DNA from: Siphonodentalium dalli
Taxonomy: Eukaryota > Mollusca > Scaphopoda > Gadilida > Siphonodentaliidae
Direction: 5' to 3'
Length of the DNA: 64,000 nucleotides
Assembly: GCA_032622095.1 (NCBI GenBank)
Contig: CP136069.1
Location: forward strand, 182,267,122 to 182,331,121
The position numbers and the translations under genes were made by a program. Below, in pieces: positions 51,646 through 62,500 of this stretch (positions are counted from its first letter, which is position 1; every line of letters begins with the position of its first letter). The notes under the pieces were generated by a model. The model was not told the origin of the DNA, ran no database searches, and saw only the letters and a list, made by a program, of their open reading frames with translations.

Positions 51646-52140
51646 TGATGTTTTAACGAAATAACTGACACAGTTAGAGTTATTGTTCCGCGTTGTTATT
51701 GTTAGCACTGTTAGCTGTATATGGTATGCCCATACGGACGTACCTTATACTTGTACATATACATTCCCAGTGCCCACAGTACTATTTTGGCTCAGTTTTA
51801 AATTCGCGCACTTTAAATTCGCACACCTTGGCACGCGAATTCAAAACAGACAAACATTGTTTTTTTTATATAAAAACCCAGTAGTTGACTTCAATTTCGG
51901 TTATTAATCCTTCCTGGAGGTTGATATAAAGACTATACCTATTATATTTCTATAACTTCGGTTATTCCGTATATATAACAACCTGCATTGTCCCTAATAG
52001 CAAAATTTATTATTCATAGTTCATGTGATCGGATGAGTCCTGTCCGTTAATTCATATGTTCCATATAAGCCTTTAATTATTCGGCGTCACGTCGTCGCCA
52101 TGGGGCCGATACTGCGGCGACAGGGTGACACATGACTGTG
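51646..52140. other. Sequence with no gene seen
   Basis: Short ORFs (51683-51907 and overlapping frame) without recognisable content. Confidence 0.3.
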
Positions 52141-52920
52141 ATGTAAGTCTGCCGATCGGAAATTTCCCGATGAATTTGCATGGAGTGCATGGGGATATTT
52201 TCACCAACTAAAATAACAGCAAATAATCTTCCCATAAGGAATGATGATATAAGTTGTCCATTGGCGAGATTAATAACAATGAGCAAAAATGTTCATGTTC
52301 AGAATCGAAAGGCTTCAGCACAGTGTTTCACATCACTTTAACCGCTCTGTTTTATACATTGTCACATATAAGCCTTGATCGCAGTCAGATTATTGATATG
52401 TGAGAGTGTATGACATTTACATGGCTGCAATGTAAATGTGTCAATCGTTCATTATAATTGACGCTGTTAGCACAATGTAAACGCCTTATATTTGATCAGG
52501 TTACTGTTATATCATTGAGACAAGGGTCCATTTCTCTAGTCGATATGACAATATTCTGCAGCGTATAGGCTGAACTCTCCGACCACAGCGGTTTAATCAG
52601 GTCAGAAAACACGACGTTCGAGAACGTAGAAATGTCAATATTTAGACATCTGAAATAAGTGTATTATTTAGCCCTTCATTAAACTTGGACCAATTTATTT
52701 CCCGATTCAAAATGCGTCGTGCGGGGATAATATCGCAAACTAAAGTAACAGTAAATAATCTCCGTATAAGAATGATGGTACTGTGTATATATAAGTTGTC
52801 CATCTGAATAGCATTGGCAAGATTAATAAGGATTATCATGTTCGGAGCCTAAAGACCCCATCACCTAAACATGTCCGATTTATACATTATCACATAGGCC
52901 TTGATCAGATTATTTTCGTG
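52141..52920. repeat. Diverged duplication plus dispersed repeat copy 2
   Basis: A block with TATAAGTTGTCCAT, GCGAGATTAATAA and TATACATT.TCACATA..CCTTGATC occurs at about 52190-52390 and again at about 52730-52915. Between them (52400-52570) lies a copy of the 48935 repeat. The second block is shuffled and diverged. Confidence 0.5.
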
Positions 52921-52937
52921 GGCCGATACTTAAGAAA

Positions 52938-53052
52938 TTAATGTAGTGGGTGTTTTTATGTGTTATTTGGGGCTGTGTTCGACGAAGCGGTTTATGTGCC
53001 CCAAACGACCACATCGCCGTATCGCCAATAACACAAGCACCCAGCACTACAC
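52938..53052. mobile_element. Short hairpin
   Basis: ATGTAGTGGGTGTTTTTATG near 52941 faces AACACAAGCACCCAGCACTACA near 53029. GGGGC / GCCCC inner arms. Confidence 0.5.
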
Positions 53053-53262
53053 ATCCGATGCTTTTATTTATATATCTTTTTGATTATTTATGCCCATAAA
53101 AAAGCTGAACGCTTTCTTATTTATTTTCGTAAAATCTTATATCGACGCGCAAGTAATTCATTTGCACAATTTAACACAGAATTTAACAGTGTATGTTTCT
53201 GTAAAATGGTGGGAGGATTCAATGTTAATGCTCTATCCTCGCCCTCCATCCTATAATAGATA

Positions 53263-53424
53263 TGGAGGATCTACAACGAGTCCCCAGTTTACAAAACGAG
53301 TCCAGTAAATTAGGTCTGGACCGAGCCTTTAGCGAGGTCCAGACCTAATTTACTGAACGATTTTTGTAAATTCCGCTATAAACTGGGGACGAGTTATAGA
53401 TTCTATTTATTACATGATCCAAAA
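53263..53424. mobile_element. Hairpin element, AGGATCTACAACGAGTCC family, copy 2
   Basis: GGAGGATCTACAACGAGTCC at 53265 faces GGGGACGAGTTATAGATTCT. It ends with TTATTACATGATCCAAAACC as in copy 1 at 13597. Confidence 0.75.
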
Positions 53425-53692
53425 CCTTTTCCAATTCACCTATCTATACAATATTGTCCAAACTTTTGTTAAATGTCCATATATGTTACATGTATTAATA
53501 TTGGAATAAATATGTTTACATCAATTTTAATTGTAATTTATTTTTTTCAATAATTCAGAATTACGACTTTCATAAACATTGTCAAAATTGCCAACAACAA
53601 AAAAACATGCCAAAATGACAATTTAATAAACAAAATAATAGTGACAGCGGTACTTATGAGAATCGCTTCGCCCGACCAACATCATATATTAA

Positions 53693-54077
53693 CCCAACAG
53701 AAGGGCCATGTGCCAATGCATTCTCTTATATATGAGAGTCGACCATAGGTCGCCTCGCATATATAAGAGAATGCATTGGCTTAACACATTAAAAATTATA
53801 AAATTGTTAAAGAATGTAAGAAAAAATGGTAAAAAGTGTTAAAAAAAGATTTTTTTTAGGCCAATGCATTCTCTTATATATGCGAGGCGACCTATGGTCG
53901 ACTCGCATATATAAGAGAATGCATTGGCACAGGGCATAACTGTAACTATCACAATGTGGTCAAGGAGCCGGTTCCAATGATATCCATATTTGTATGGTTT
54001 TATTGAGACAGACCGAAGATATTTTAGGCTGTTGAAGCTTTATTTGGCCGGTTTTGGCCGGTTTGTTGGGTAGAGGG
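53693..54077 (+). mobile_element. piggyBac-like MITE, copy 3 (left tip deleted)
   Basis: TTAA at 53689-53692 and 54078-54081. The first seven bases of the left inverted repeat (CCCTTTA) are missing, so the tips are no longer matched. The right end reads TGTTGGGTAGAGGG. Confidence 0.85.
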
Positions 54078-54249
54078 TTAATCGATATTATATGCGCGAA
54101 CCTGACAAATTCTATTTATATGGTTCCCATACAGAACTTTTCAGAAATTTTATCTACCTAAATATACGTTATCTTGTAATAAATTACCAAAGCCTACTAC
54201 AAATGTATTACTCATCCTGAATTTAAGAAGAATTTCAAATTAATTGATC

Positions 54250-54352
54250 CACCCACGAAACCTCCCCAATTCTTTACTAATGGTCCAAGAAAACTAAGCA
54301 TCTTACACTGCAGAATTCGCAGCTACAGTAGTGAACTCAAATAAGATATGTA
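54250..54352 (+). pseudogene. LINE ORF2 C-terminal relic D, 5' piece
   Basis: Plus frame reads PPQFFTNGPRKLSILHCRIR, a segment typical of the region between RT and the zinc-binding tail in invertebrate LINEs. It has an in-frame TAA near 54342 and is then cut by the MITE at 54353. Confidence 0.6.
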
Positions 54353-55146
54353 CACTCTTATGACTAATGTGTAGGTTTTCTACACAAAATGTGTAGCCCT
54401 GCTACACAATCATTATTCAATTTTGATCTTAAACATATTTGTGTAGTATATGTGTAGTTTCATATTCGTACACAAATTGTGTAACAATTGTTACACATAA
54501 ATGGGTAATTTTTTACACATTTATACACAACTGTGTGTATAAAATCAACACATATCCCTTACACATTTTGTGTAGGTTCTTACTCACACAGTTTGTAGAC
54601 AAGAAATGCAAGTTCAGTAGTCCGACCCGTGGGCACAGTACCAAAGATATATGCAGATCCACATGCCAAAACCTTCATGGCGCATAGTGGTATGTAGTAT
54701 TTTGTTCTGTACTGTGAGTTTTTGCTTTGAATGAACAAACCAGAGTCGATGCGTGATTGCATAATATTGTATTTTTACAACAATCGTAACAAGAGTCTAA
54801 GGGCAGTAATCGCCATGAAAGTTTTAACAAATAAATCCCCATACACTATCAATACCAAACCCACAAATCGGAATTCCGAACCTACGTCCTTGTCTACGAT
54901 CGCTGTAGATTGTATTCCAAAAAATATACTCAAACAATATGGCCGTCACGTAGCAGACTATGAAACTGAAGGCACCGCAATGCGCATGTCTACGTTCTTA
55001 CACACTTATGTGTAACAAAATATACACATTATGTGTAGAACGGCACTTGTCAATGTATTTGTATGTAAAACTACACATTGCTATGTGTATTAACCGGGTT
55101 TACACATTTGATGTGTAATCGTTTCTACACACTAGCTATAAGAGTG
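54353..55146. mobile_element. Tc1/mariner-like MITE, copy 2 (794 bp), inverted relative to copy 1
   Basis: Ends CACTCTTATGACTAATGTGT / complement, with TA on both sides (54351-54352, 55147-55148). It matches the reverse complement of 33416-34222. It sits inside a LINE coding relic. Confidence 0.9.
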
Positions 55147-55392
55147 TACAACAATTTTATCTCCGATATCTCTAAATGCATATGTGGATACGAAGTCGAA
55201 AATGCCTTTCATTATTGCTTTGAGTGTCCTCTGTGTGTAACCGAAAGATACGAAATATTCGACAAGATTGCAACCCACCTATTTATAATATCTAATAGTT
55301 CCTCCTTACTCACAGGGATATCATCAGAATCGAATCAACGAACTGCTTTCTCATTATGTTCATTCATACACTTCATCAACGAATCGATTTAA
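55147..55392 (+). pseudogene. LINE ORF2 C-terminal relic D, 3' piece
   Basis: Continues the frame of 54250-54352 once the MITE and one TA are removed: NNFISDISKCICGYEVENAF, then HYCFECPLC..ER. The CxCG...EN..H....CP pattern is the zinc-binding tail of many LINE ORF2 proteins. Stop TAA at 55390-55392. Confidence 0.7.
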
Positions 55393-55566
55393 TTAGACCC
55401 TCTCTGCAGAAAATATTGGCGATCCTCCGTGCTTTACAAATATTGACAATCTCAGATGAAATTTTATAAGCAGAATGATAGGACTGACAGCGACGACAAA
55501 CACACTACATATCACCCTGTATATATGTTATGTTCATCATCTACATTGTATTTGTTAAAATGTTAA

Positions 55567-55957
55567 CCCTTTACCCAACAAACCGGCCAAAACCGGCCAA
55601 ATAAAGCTCCAACAGCCTAAAATATCTTCGGTCTGTCTCAATAAAACCATACAAATATGGATATCATTGGAACCGGCTCCTTGACCACATTGTGATAGTT
55701 ACAGTTATGCCCTGTGCCAATGCATTCTCTTATATATGCGAGTCGACCATAGGTCGCCTCGCATATATAAGAGAATGCATTGGCCTAAAAAAATCTTTTT
55801 TTAACACTTTTTACCATTTTTTCTTACATTCTTTAACAATTTTATAATTTTTAATGTGTTAAGCCAATGCATTCTCTTATATATGCGAGGCGACCTATGG
55901 TCGACTCGCATATATAAGAGAATGCATTGGCACAGGGCCATTCTGTTGGGTAAAGGG
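55567..55957 (-). mobile_element. piggyBac-like MITE, copy 4 (391 bp, inverted)
   Basis: TTAA at 55563-55566 and 55958-55961. Perfect CCCTTTACCCAACA ends; the body is the reverse complement of copies 1-3. Confidence 0.9.
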
Positions 55958-56084
55958 TTAATGGGAGAGGGCGGGTGTAAGTTGTCAAAACTTGTGCACC
56001 GACCCCTCTTGTAATATTATATTAAAATAAAAATATGTTAAAACAACACCATCATAGCCAGACAATGTTGTAATGTGGACGACA

Positions 56085-56240
56085 CCCGAGAGTATGTGAG
56101 ATATGGCTGCAAGGTAAGTGTGCCAATCGGTCATTATAACTGACGCTGTTAGTACAATGTAAACGCCTTGTATTTGATCAATTTTACTGTTATATCATTG
56201 AGACGCGGGCCAGTCGATATGACAATATGCTGTAATATAT
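56085..56240. repeat. Dispersed repeat, copy 3
   Basis: GTGCCAATCGGTCATTATAA and TGTAAACGCCTTGTATTTGA match 48935-49095. The 115-codon ORF that starts in it (56168-56515) shows no domain. Confidence 0.6.
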
Positions 56241-56706
56241 CGGTTATCGGCTTCACATTTCTATTGATTTCGAATTACCGGTACCAGGAACTGATCTGCG
56301 CTTGTCCACTCATACGAACACAGCTTCATTCACGAGGTAGGAGTATAAAGAGCAGATTTAGCAGCACTATCCCTCGGGACTGGGATAAAAAAAACACAAA
56401 ATCGGATTCACCCCTTGTACTGAAGTATCATATGGCATACTTGCCTGGTATAACACCAACATACCCTCGTGCATACATGTTCATATTGGACCTCAATAGT
56501 CACATAGATTCATAATGGACTTATTTGATTCTGAAATAAGCCCCCAATGAACTTGCAGCCCTCTCCCATTCAGTTTTATGGCGCGGGCCACAGTCAAAAC
56601 AAATTATAAAGAGCGTATATCTGGTCAGACGATTCGGGTTCATCTATAGAGCGTAAATCAGATTCAAATAATGCCGATATGGGTTCAATATGACCTAATT
56701 TTCAGG
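56241..56706. other. Sequence with no supported gene
   Basis: Holds the 3' part of a 115-codon plus ORF with no recognisable content. Confidence 0.25.
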
Positions 56707-57464
56707 AGCGCATGCTGTGTAACATTGATGCTGTGTAACATTGATGCTGTGTAACATTGATGCTGTGTAGCATTCATGCTATGTAACATTCGTGTCGTGT
56801 AACATTCATGTCGTGTAACATTCATGTCGTGTAACATTGATGCTGTGTAACATTGATGCTGTGTAACATTGATGCTGTGTAACATTGATGCTGTGTAACA
56901 TTGATGCTGTGTAACATTCATGCTGTGTAACATTCATGCTGTGTAACATTCATGCTGTGTAACATTCGTGCTGTGTAACATTGATGCCGTGTAACATTCG
57001 TGCTGTGTAACATTGATGCTGTGTAACATTCATGCTGTGTAACATTCGTGATGTGCAACATTGATGCTGTGTAACATTCATGCTGCGTAACATTCATGCT
57101 GTGTAACATTCATGCTATGTAACATTCATGCTGTGTAACATTCATGCTGTGTAACATTCGTGCTGTGTAACATTCATGCTGTGTAACATCATGCTGTGTA
57201 ACACTCATGCTGTGTAACATTGATGCTGTGTAACATTCGTGCTGTGTAACATTCGTGCTGTGTAACATTGATGCTGTGTAACATTGATGCTGTGTAACAT
57301 TGATGCTGTGTAACATTGATGCTGTGTAACATTGATGCTGTGTAACATTCATGCTATGTAACATTCATGCTGTGTAACATTCATGCTGTGTAACATTCGT
57401 GCTGTGTAACATTCATGCTGTGTAACATTCATGCTGTGTAACATTCATGCTGTGTAACATTCAT
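56707..57464. repeat. 16-bp minisatellite, about 47 units
   Basis: Unit TGCTGTGTAACATT(G/C)A, with a frequent CGTG variant. Because 16 is not a multiple of 3, minus-strand frames cycle through a 16-residue pattern (MLHSMNVTQHECYTAS); these open frames are a by-product. Confidence 0.95.
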
Positions 57465-57689
57465 GAGTTCCGCCTTTTTGATTATATTTGTTTTCGTTGT
57501 GTGATTTTAAATCCTTTAATAGACATACATGTATCACCTTTAAAGCCGGTGGCCCGTTTGAAGCTCGACAATTACATGCATATATATGTTTTTGTTATAT
57601 GTCGGTCCGGCGGGATATAAAGGTCGTTATGTGCCACAAATAAATATATATATTCAAGTCATAGATATATAACAAAATCAGGTCCTGAC

Positions 57690-58502
57690 ATTTCTTCGAC
57701 ACGGAACAATAAAGAGCTTTCCATATTAGTCTATTCCTGACATCATCACAATAAAGAGCGTTCCTTGTTAGTCTATTCCCGACACGGAACAATAAAGAGC
57801 GTTCCGTGTTAATCTATTCCCGACACGGAACAATAAAGAGCGTTCCGTGTTAATCTATTCCCGACACGGAACAATAAAGAGCGTTCCGTGTTAATCTATT
57901 CCCGACACGGAACAATAAAGAGCGTTCCGTGTTAGTCTATTCCCGACACGGAACAATAAAGAGCGTTCCGTGTTAATCTATTCCCGACACGGAACAATAA
58001 AGAGCGTTCCGTGTTAATCTATTCCCGACACGGAACAATAAAGAGCGTTCCGTGTTAATCTATTCCCGACACGGAACAATAAAGAGCGTTCCGTGTTAAT
58101 CTATTCCCGACACGGAACAATAAAGAGCGTTCCGTGTTAATCTATTCCCGACACGGAACAATAAAGAGCGTTCCGTGTTAATCTATTCCCGACACGGAAC
58201 AATAAAGAGCGTTCCGTGTTAATCTATTCCTGACACGGAACAATAAAGAGCGTTCCGTGTTAATCTATTCCCGACACGGAACAATAAAGAGCGTTCCGTG
58301 TTAATCTATTCCCGACACGGAACAATAAAGAGCGTTCCGTGTTAATCTATTCCTGACACGGAACAATAAAGAGCGTTCCGTGTTAATCTATTCCCGACAT
58401 GGTCAAAATAAAGAGCGTTCTGTGTTAATCTATTCCCGACATGGTCAAAATAAAGAGCGTTCCGTGTTAGTCTATTCCCGATATGGTCAATATAAAGAGC
58501 GT
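57690..58502. repeat. 41-bp minisatellite with a dyad in every unit, about 20 units
   Basis: Unit GACACGGAACAATAAAGAGC + GTTCCGTGTTAATCTATTCCC. ACACGGAAC and GTTCCGTGT form a 9-bp perfect stem around AATAAAGAGC. The centre of the array is nearly invariant; both edges are diverged (CATGGTCAAAATAAAG at the right). Confidence 0.95.
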
Positions 58503-58527
58503 TTATTTTAAATATTAGTGGTTGATT

Positions 58528-58846
58528 GATTGATTGATTGATTTATACATTGGGGGTTATTGTCGCTTTAGCCACTAAGGCCATATCACGACATTGCCAG
58601 TGTTAGTGGTGGAGGAAATCCGCACACTTGCGACTAATCTAACAGTGATTTCAATGGCTGATAAACTCGTCAACCATGTGCGGCAAACCACCGGCCATCG
58701 GCGAGTAACTGGCAACTCCACCAGATAACGATTTCGAGTTACAAATTCCACACTGGAAACATGTGGATTTGAACCATTATCGCCAGCGCTGGAGGGCGAA
58801 ACGGCTTGTAGTGGTACCCCTAACCGATTGAGCCACCGAGGCCCCC
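58528..58846 (-). mobile_element. tRNA-derived SINE, copy 2 (best preserved)
   Basis: Minus strand: A box TGGCTCAATCGG (58835-58824) and B box GGTTCAAATCC (58774-58764) at tRNA-like spacing. Then the body shared with 47857-48181 and an (ATCA)n tail at about 58524-58543. Both internal Pol III promoter boxes look intact. Confidence 0.85.
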
Positions 58847-58965
58847 TAAATATTAGTGGAAAATTGTCCAGAAAAATTAACGTAAAGCTGACATTTCGCG
58901 TGTACGGACTCTCCAATTTATTATACTATTGTTACAAAATGTAACCTGTTCATATTATCGTCTAG

Positions 58966-59465
58966 CCGAAGAAGTCTTAGATCATGCCATGAATCTCTAC
59001 TCTGGCTAACGCCCGTAGAGATCATATTCCACCAGTACAAAACCAGTACGAAAAAATAGCATGGGGAATATCTCTTAGTTGTTAATTGTTCCTTAATAAT
59101 GTAATTCACTCTAGGTGAATGTCCTAACTCTAACTTGCATGCTTGTCTCTTACTTTTGTGAGCCGATATCGCAATAAACATGGAATTAATTACCCGGGAT
59201 AAGTGCCATAATTGTAAGCGACTCAATGCAAAATTGCTCACAAATTCACTTAAATCTTGAAATTTCGAGTCTGGACCTTCACCTTCAGTGAAGTACATTA
59301 TTAAGGAACTGATAACTAAGATGTATATTTCCCACGTTATTTTTTCGACTTTGTAAGGTTCCCTATCAAAAGTTCAAACAGTTCCAATGTTTTGTACTGG
59401 TGGACTATGATATCTAAGGGCGTTAGCCAGAGTAGATATTCATGGCATGATCTAAAGAAGTCCAA
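58966..59465. mobile_element. Inverted-repeat element, about 200-bp arms
   Basis: TTAGATCATGCCATGAATCT near 58977 faces AGATATTCATGGCATGATCT near 59433. Arms include GCTAACGCCC / GGGCGTTAGC and CCACCAGTACAAAA / TTTTGTACTGGTGG. One arm has a relative at 17970-18125. Confidence 0.75.
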
Positions 59466-60250
59466 TATACCGAAACTATCCAACAACAAATATTGTTTTT
59501 ATTCTATCCACTAAAGAGCGTCTGTCTCACGTTTTTTGCGAAAAAAATGAAAACACATTGAAAATTATATGACATTGGTAAGTTTATTTAAGACTATATA
59601 CATGTATATAGAGCCTACAGTTCGACATTTCGTGTTTTATCAACCTATCTTATCCCTCTACATGGACGTAAGTTGGAGATGCAGTTAGCGGTGTCCGTTT
59701 AAACCCCAAATTAAAATGAGTAACTGCATGCTGGCTTTTGCTATGTTAAAAGGATAAAGATTGTGAGTATCCTACACTGTTGGAATCATTATCCTGTGTC
59801 AAATGGTGTCACCCCTCCCACGAATTCCGAATACCAGGTAAAACAGACGGGGAGATGACATAGCGATGACTATTGAATGCTAGTTAAGAGGGAGATAAAG
59901 TGGCAACATTTAAATGGGGTATTCAGGGTTATTTTCAAGACAAGATTACTCCATATTTACAAACATCAGACTGATACTGCATGTCTTGTTGGAATGTTTG
60001 AGCATATATCTAGTGACAACGCAAAGCAAATGATTTGGTTTGGTACATTTGATGGAAATATTAAAAACAATGATATACAATGGTGACCTACTTTTTAATA
60101 ATGTCCAATAATATCCAACCTGGGATAAAAATGAAAATTCCGTTTCGTTGTACTAGATACGTCTTCAAACTTTCCAAAAAGGTATGATATGGTCACCTGC
60201 GCTTTGTAAGGTTTGATCAATCTTTTCTAAAAATTAACACTGAATTCTCC
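59466..60250. other. Sequence with no supported gene
   Basis: One 69-codon plus ORF (59877-60086) without a recognisable domain. Confidence 0.25.
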
Positions 60251-60269
60251 ATTCTAATTTGCCACTTTA

Positions 60270-60412
60270 CCCCCCCCCAGTTAATATAGAGGGGTGAATA
60301 CTGAATGCCAGTTAACATAGAGGGGGTGAATACTGAATGCCAGTTAACATAGAGGGGTGAATACTGAATACCAGTTAACATAGAGGGTGAATACTGAATG
60401 CCAGTTAACATA
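60270..60412. repeat. Short tandem repeat, about 32-bp unit, 4-5 copies
   Basis: Unit CCAGTTAACATAGAGGGGTG + AATACTGAATG. Small indels in the G run. Confidence 0.85.
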
Positions 60413-61099
60413 AAAAATAACCATTCTTTTTTAGGTAGGTCGATTACTGGCTGCGAGAAAATAAATCAAACATTTTTTCATTTCATATTTTAGGTTTGTG
60501 TTGGCCATTTGCAGAACTATCGTTTATCATGTGAAGGACCAGAGCAACATAAACCACATACATATTTTTCAAACACTCAATACTGATTAAATTTTTCAGA
60601 CACGATGTTGGTTTGTGGTGATTTTTTTCTTTAAAAAATAGTTCTACAAATGGCCACAAAAAACCCCATAAATATTCAATGTCACGCAGACAGTGGCCAA
60701 AGGTAATTGCCGACGGACGCACGGCTAGACGAACCACTGAACGACGGACATCATAAAACACATGGTAATAGTTCACACTTGACAATTCAATTCAATTATT
60801 TATTCACTCAACAAATCGTCAAATATGACACAATAGAGCTCGGTGGAATACAGTGCATATACTTTCTGTGCAAATTACAAAAGTGGTGCGCGTTGAAAAT
60901 TACACATATTATAATAACACAGTTGATTGAGAACAGCCCATGATTGTGCAAATGTCGGATTTTAATGTATTACGTATATAGTATGCCTCAGGAGTTTTTG
61001 AATAAAATCAGGACCCGTCTAATGAAAAGAGGTTTTTCAAGGTTTTATGTCGTTTACAGTTAAAAAAAAAGTTCACTTAATTTGATGGTATTTGGTCGA
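60413..61099. other. Sequence with no supported gene
   Basis: AT-rich; a short CGGACGCACGG-containing phrase near 60714 resembles the end of the 44.2-kb repeat. Confidence 0.25.
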
Positions 61100-61408
61100 C
61101 AATAATACTATTTGTGTTTGTATTTGACTCGCAGGTCTTTTAAACACGGGCATTGCTATATTACGTGGAATTCGTCCTCAATATATTGTACCGCATAGAG
61201 TACATAGTCTATCGGAATAATCTGAGTTAATCCATGAACCAGATTCGATTGGTAAGTGGTGGTTGCGGGTACGAAATTTCAGAAGTATTTGGACATTGTC
61301 AAGTTGAGCTAAAATTGAAACAACATTGCCCACCCATGTACACCGCCAATTGACGAGTTTCCCTGGCCCACCCATGTACACCGCCAATTGACGAGTTTCC
61401 CCTTTCAA
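61100..61408 (-). pseudogene. LINE ORF2 C-terminal relic C
   Basis: Minus strand reads LLKFRTRNHHLPIESGSW, then RLCTLCGTI. After a frame change, IEDEFHVI, a stop and QCPCLKDLRVKY follow. CxxC...EDEFH....CP is the classic zinc-binding tail of LINE ORF2. One frameshift and one stop make it dead. A 35-bp direct duplication (CCCACCCATGTACACCGCCA...) at about 61328-61400 lies in its upstream part. Confidence 0.7.
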
Positions 61409-61741
61409 CTTAACGTATCTTTGTTTGGCATCGGAAATGATTGTATTTTACGCGAGTTTTCCCATCAATAATTTTGCAAGCAGTCTAAAAGAAATGCAAA
61501 TTGACCCTAATGTATAATCAATACTATTTTCCTAGCCCGTCTCAGAGAACAATGAATAGCGGCAGATTTATTTTTCAAGGACCGCGATATTTAATCAATG
61601 GTCATAGATGTGTCAACCTTGTTCAATATTGTTTTACCATAGGGAGTTTGAGATGGCATTACTTGTATGTATTGCCCCCATATGCGGAGAGTATATATAC
61701 ATTACATAATATTTTACATGTATCGAGTGTTATATGCATAA

Positions 61742-62158
61742 CTATTCACAGAGTAGTCCACATGACATTGGATTGTAGGTCCATTTGGAGCTTTTGGTTA
61801 GACGTCTATAGGGCCAACCAGTGTTACTTGTAGCGCTTTCGCCTCTTGTAAGAGTGCAGCTGATGGAGAGGAAACTGGCTGTATCTTTAACTATGTTGAT
61901 TCTGTTTGACTCAACATCGTTTGTGATAATAACATTCTTGCCACCAAGTACAACAACTTGCAGAGCAGTGTCCCTGAGTTGATCCAGGAAGAAAAATGTG
62001 TCAAAGCCATAGGCATCAAGAATTCGTTCCCAATACATGTTTCGCAGATTGAATATTAATAGGGAGTTACATTTAGTCGGTGCTTGATCGAGATCATTTT
62101 CATACAGTTTCAGACATGTATAACATAATGACCCGATATCAACCAGAGGTAACCTCAT
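61742..62158 (-). pseudogene. LINE ORF2 C-terminal relic B
   Basis: An intact 138-codon frame. CYTCLKLYENDLDQAPTKC keeps a CxxC...C spacing with Gln where His is usual. LRNMYWERILDAYG and VVVLGGKN follow, then CTLTRG. It aligns with relic A (17344-17756). It is probably the C-terminal tail of an old LINE; upstream sequence is stop-broken in this frame. Confidence 0.45.
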
Positions 62159-62500
62159 ACCAGCTGAAACCGAAGCTCGAAGGCTGATATGAGATTATCG
62201 AGGGCTGATATCTGGCCTAATATCGCACCAACCGAGTAATACCCTATTTATTTATTAGATCGCCTCTTAATAACTGACGACTCTTTCAAATGCCCAACAT
62301 CAAAGCATGTTCAGTCCATTATGATTTGTTAACGAAACACGTATGCACTGATATTCTAATTAGGGTGAACAAAGATGACATTATAATTTCCAATGCATGT
62401 CAATTCAAGTAGTTTTATTGCATATATAAATGGGCATTAAAGCATTTATCGCATATAAAACATTGTAACTTAAAAAAAACAATTCAATCGAGTTAAGGTC

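Noticed and set aside
56685-57364. Minus-strand ORFs rich in MLHSMNVTQHECYTAS
   Set aside because: Produced by the 16-bp minisatellite cycling through frames; no gene evidence.
58575-58916. 113-codon minus-strand ORF
   Set aside because: It is the SINE body and head read as protein.
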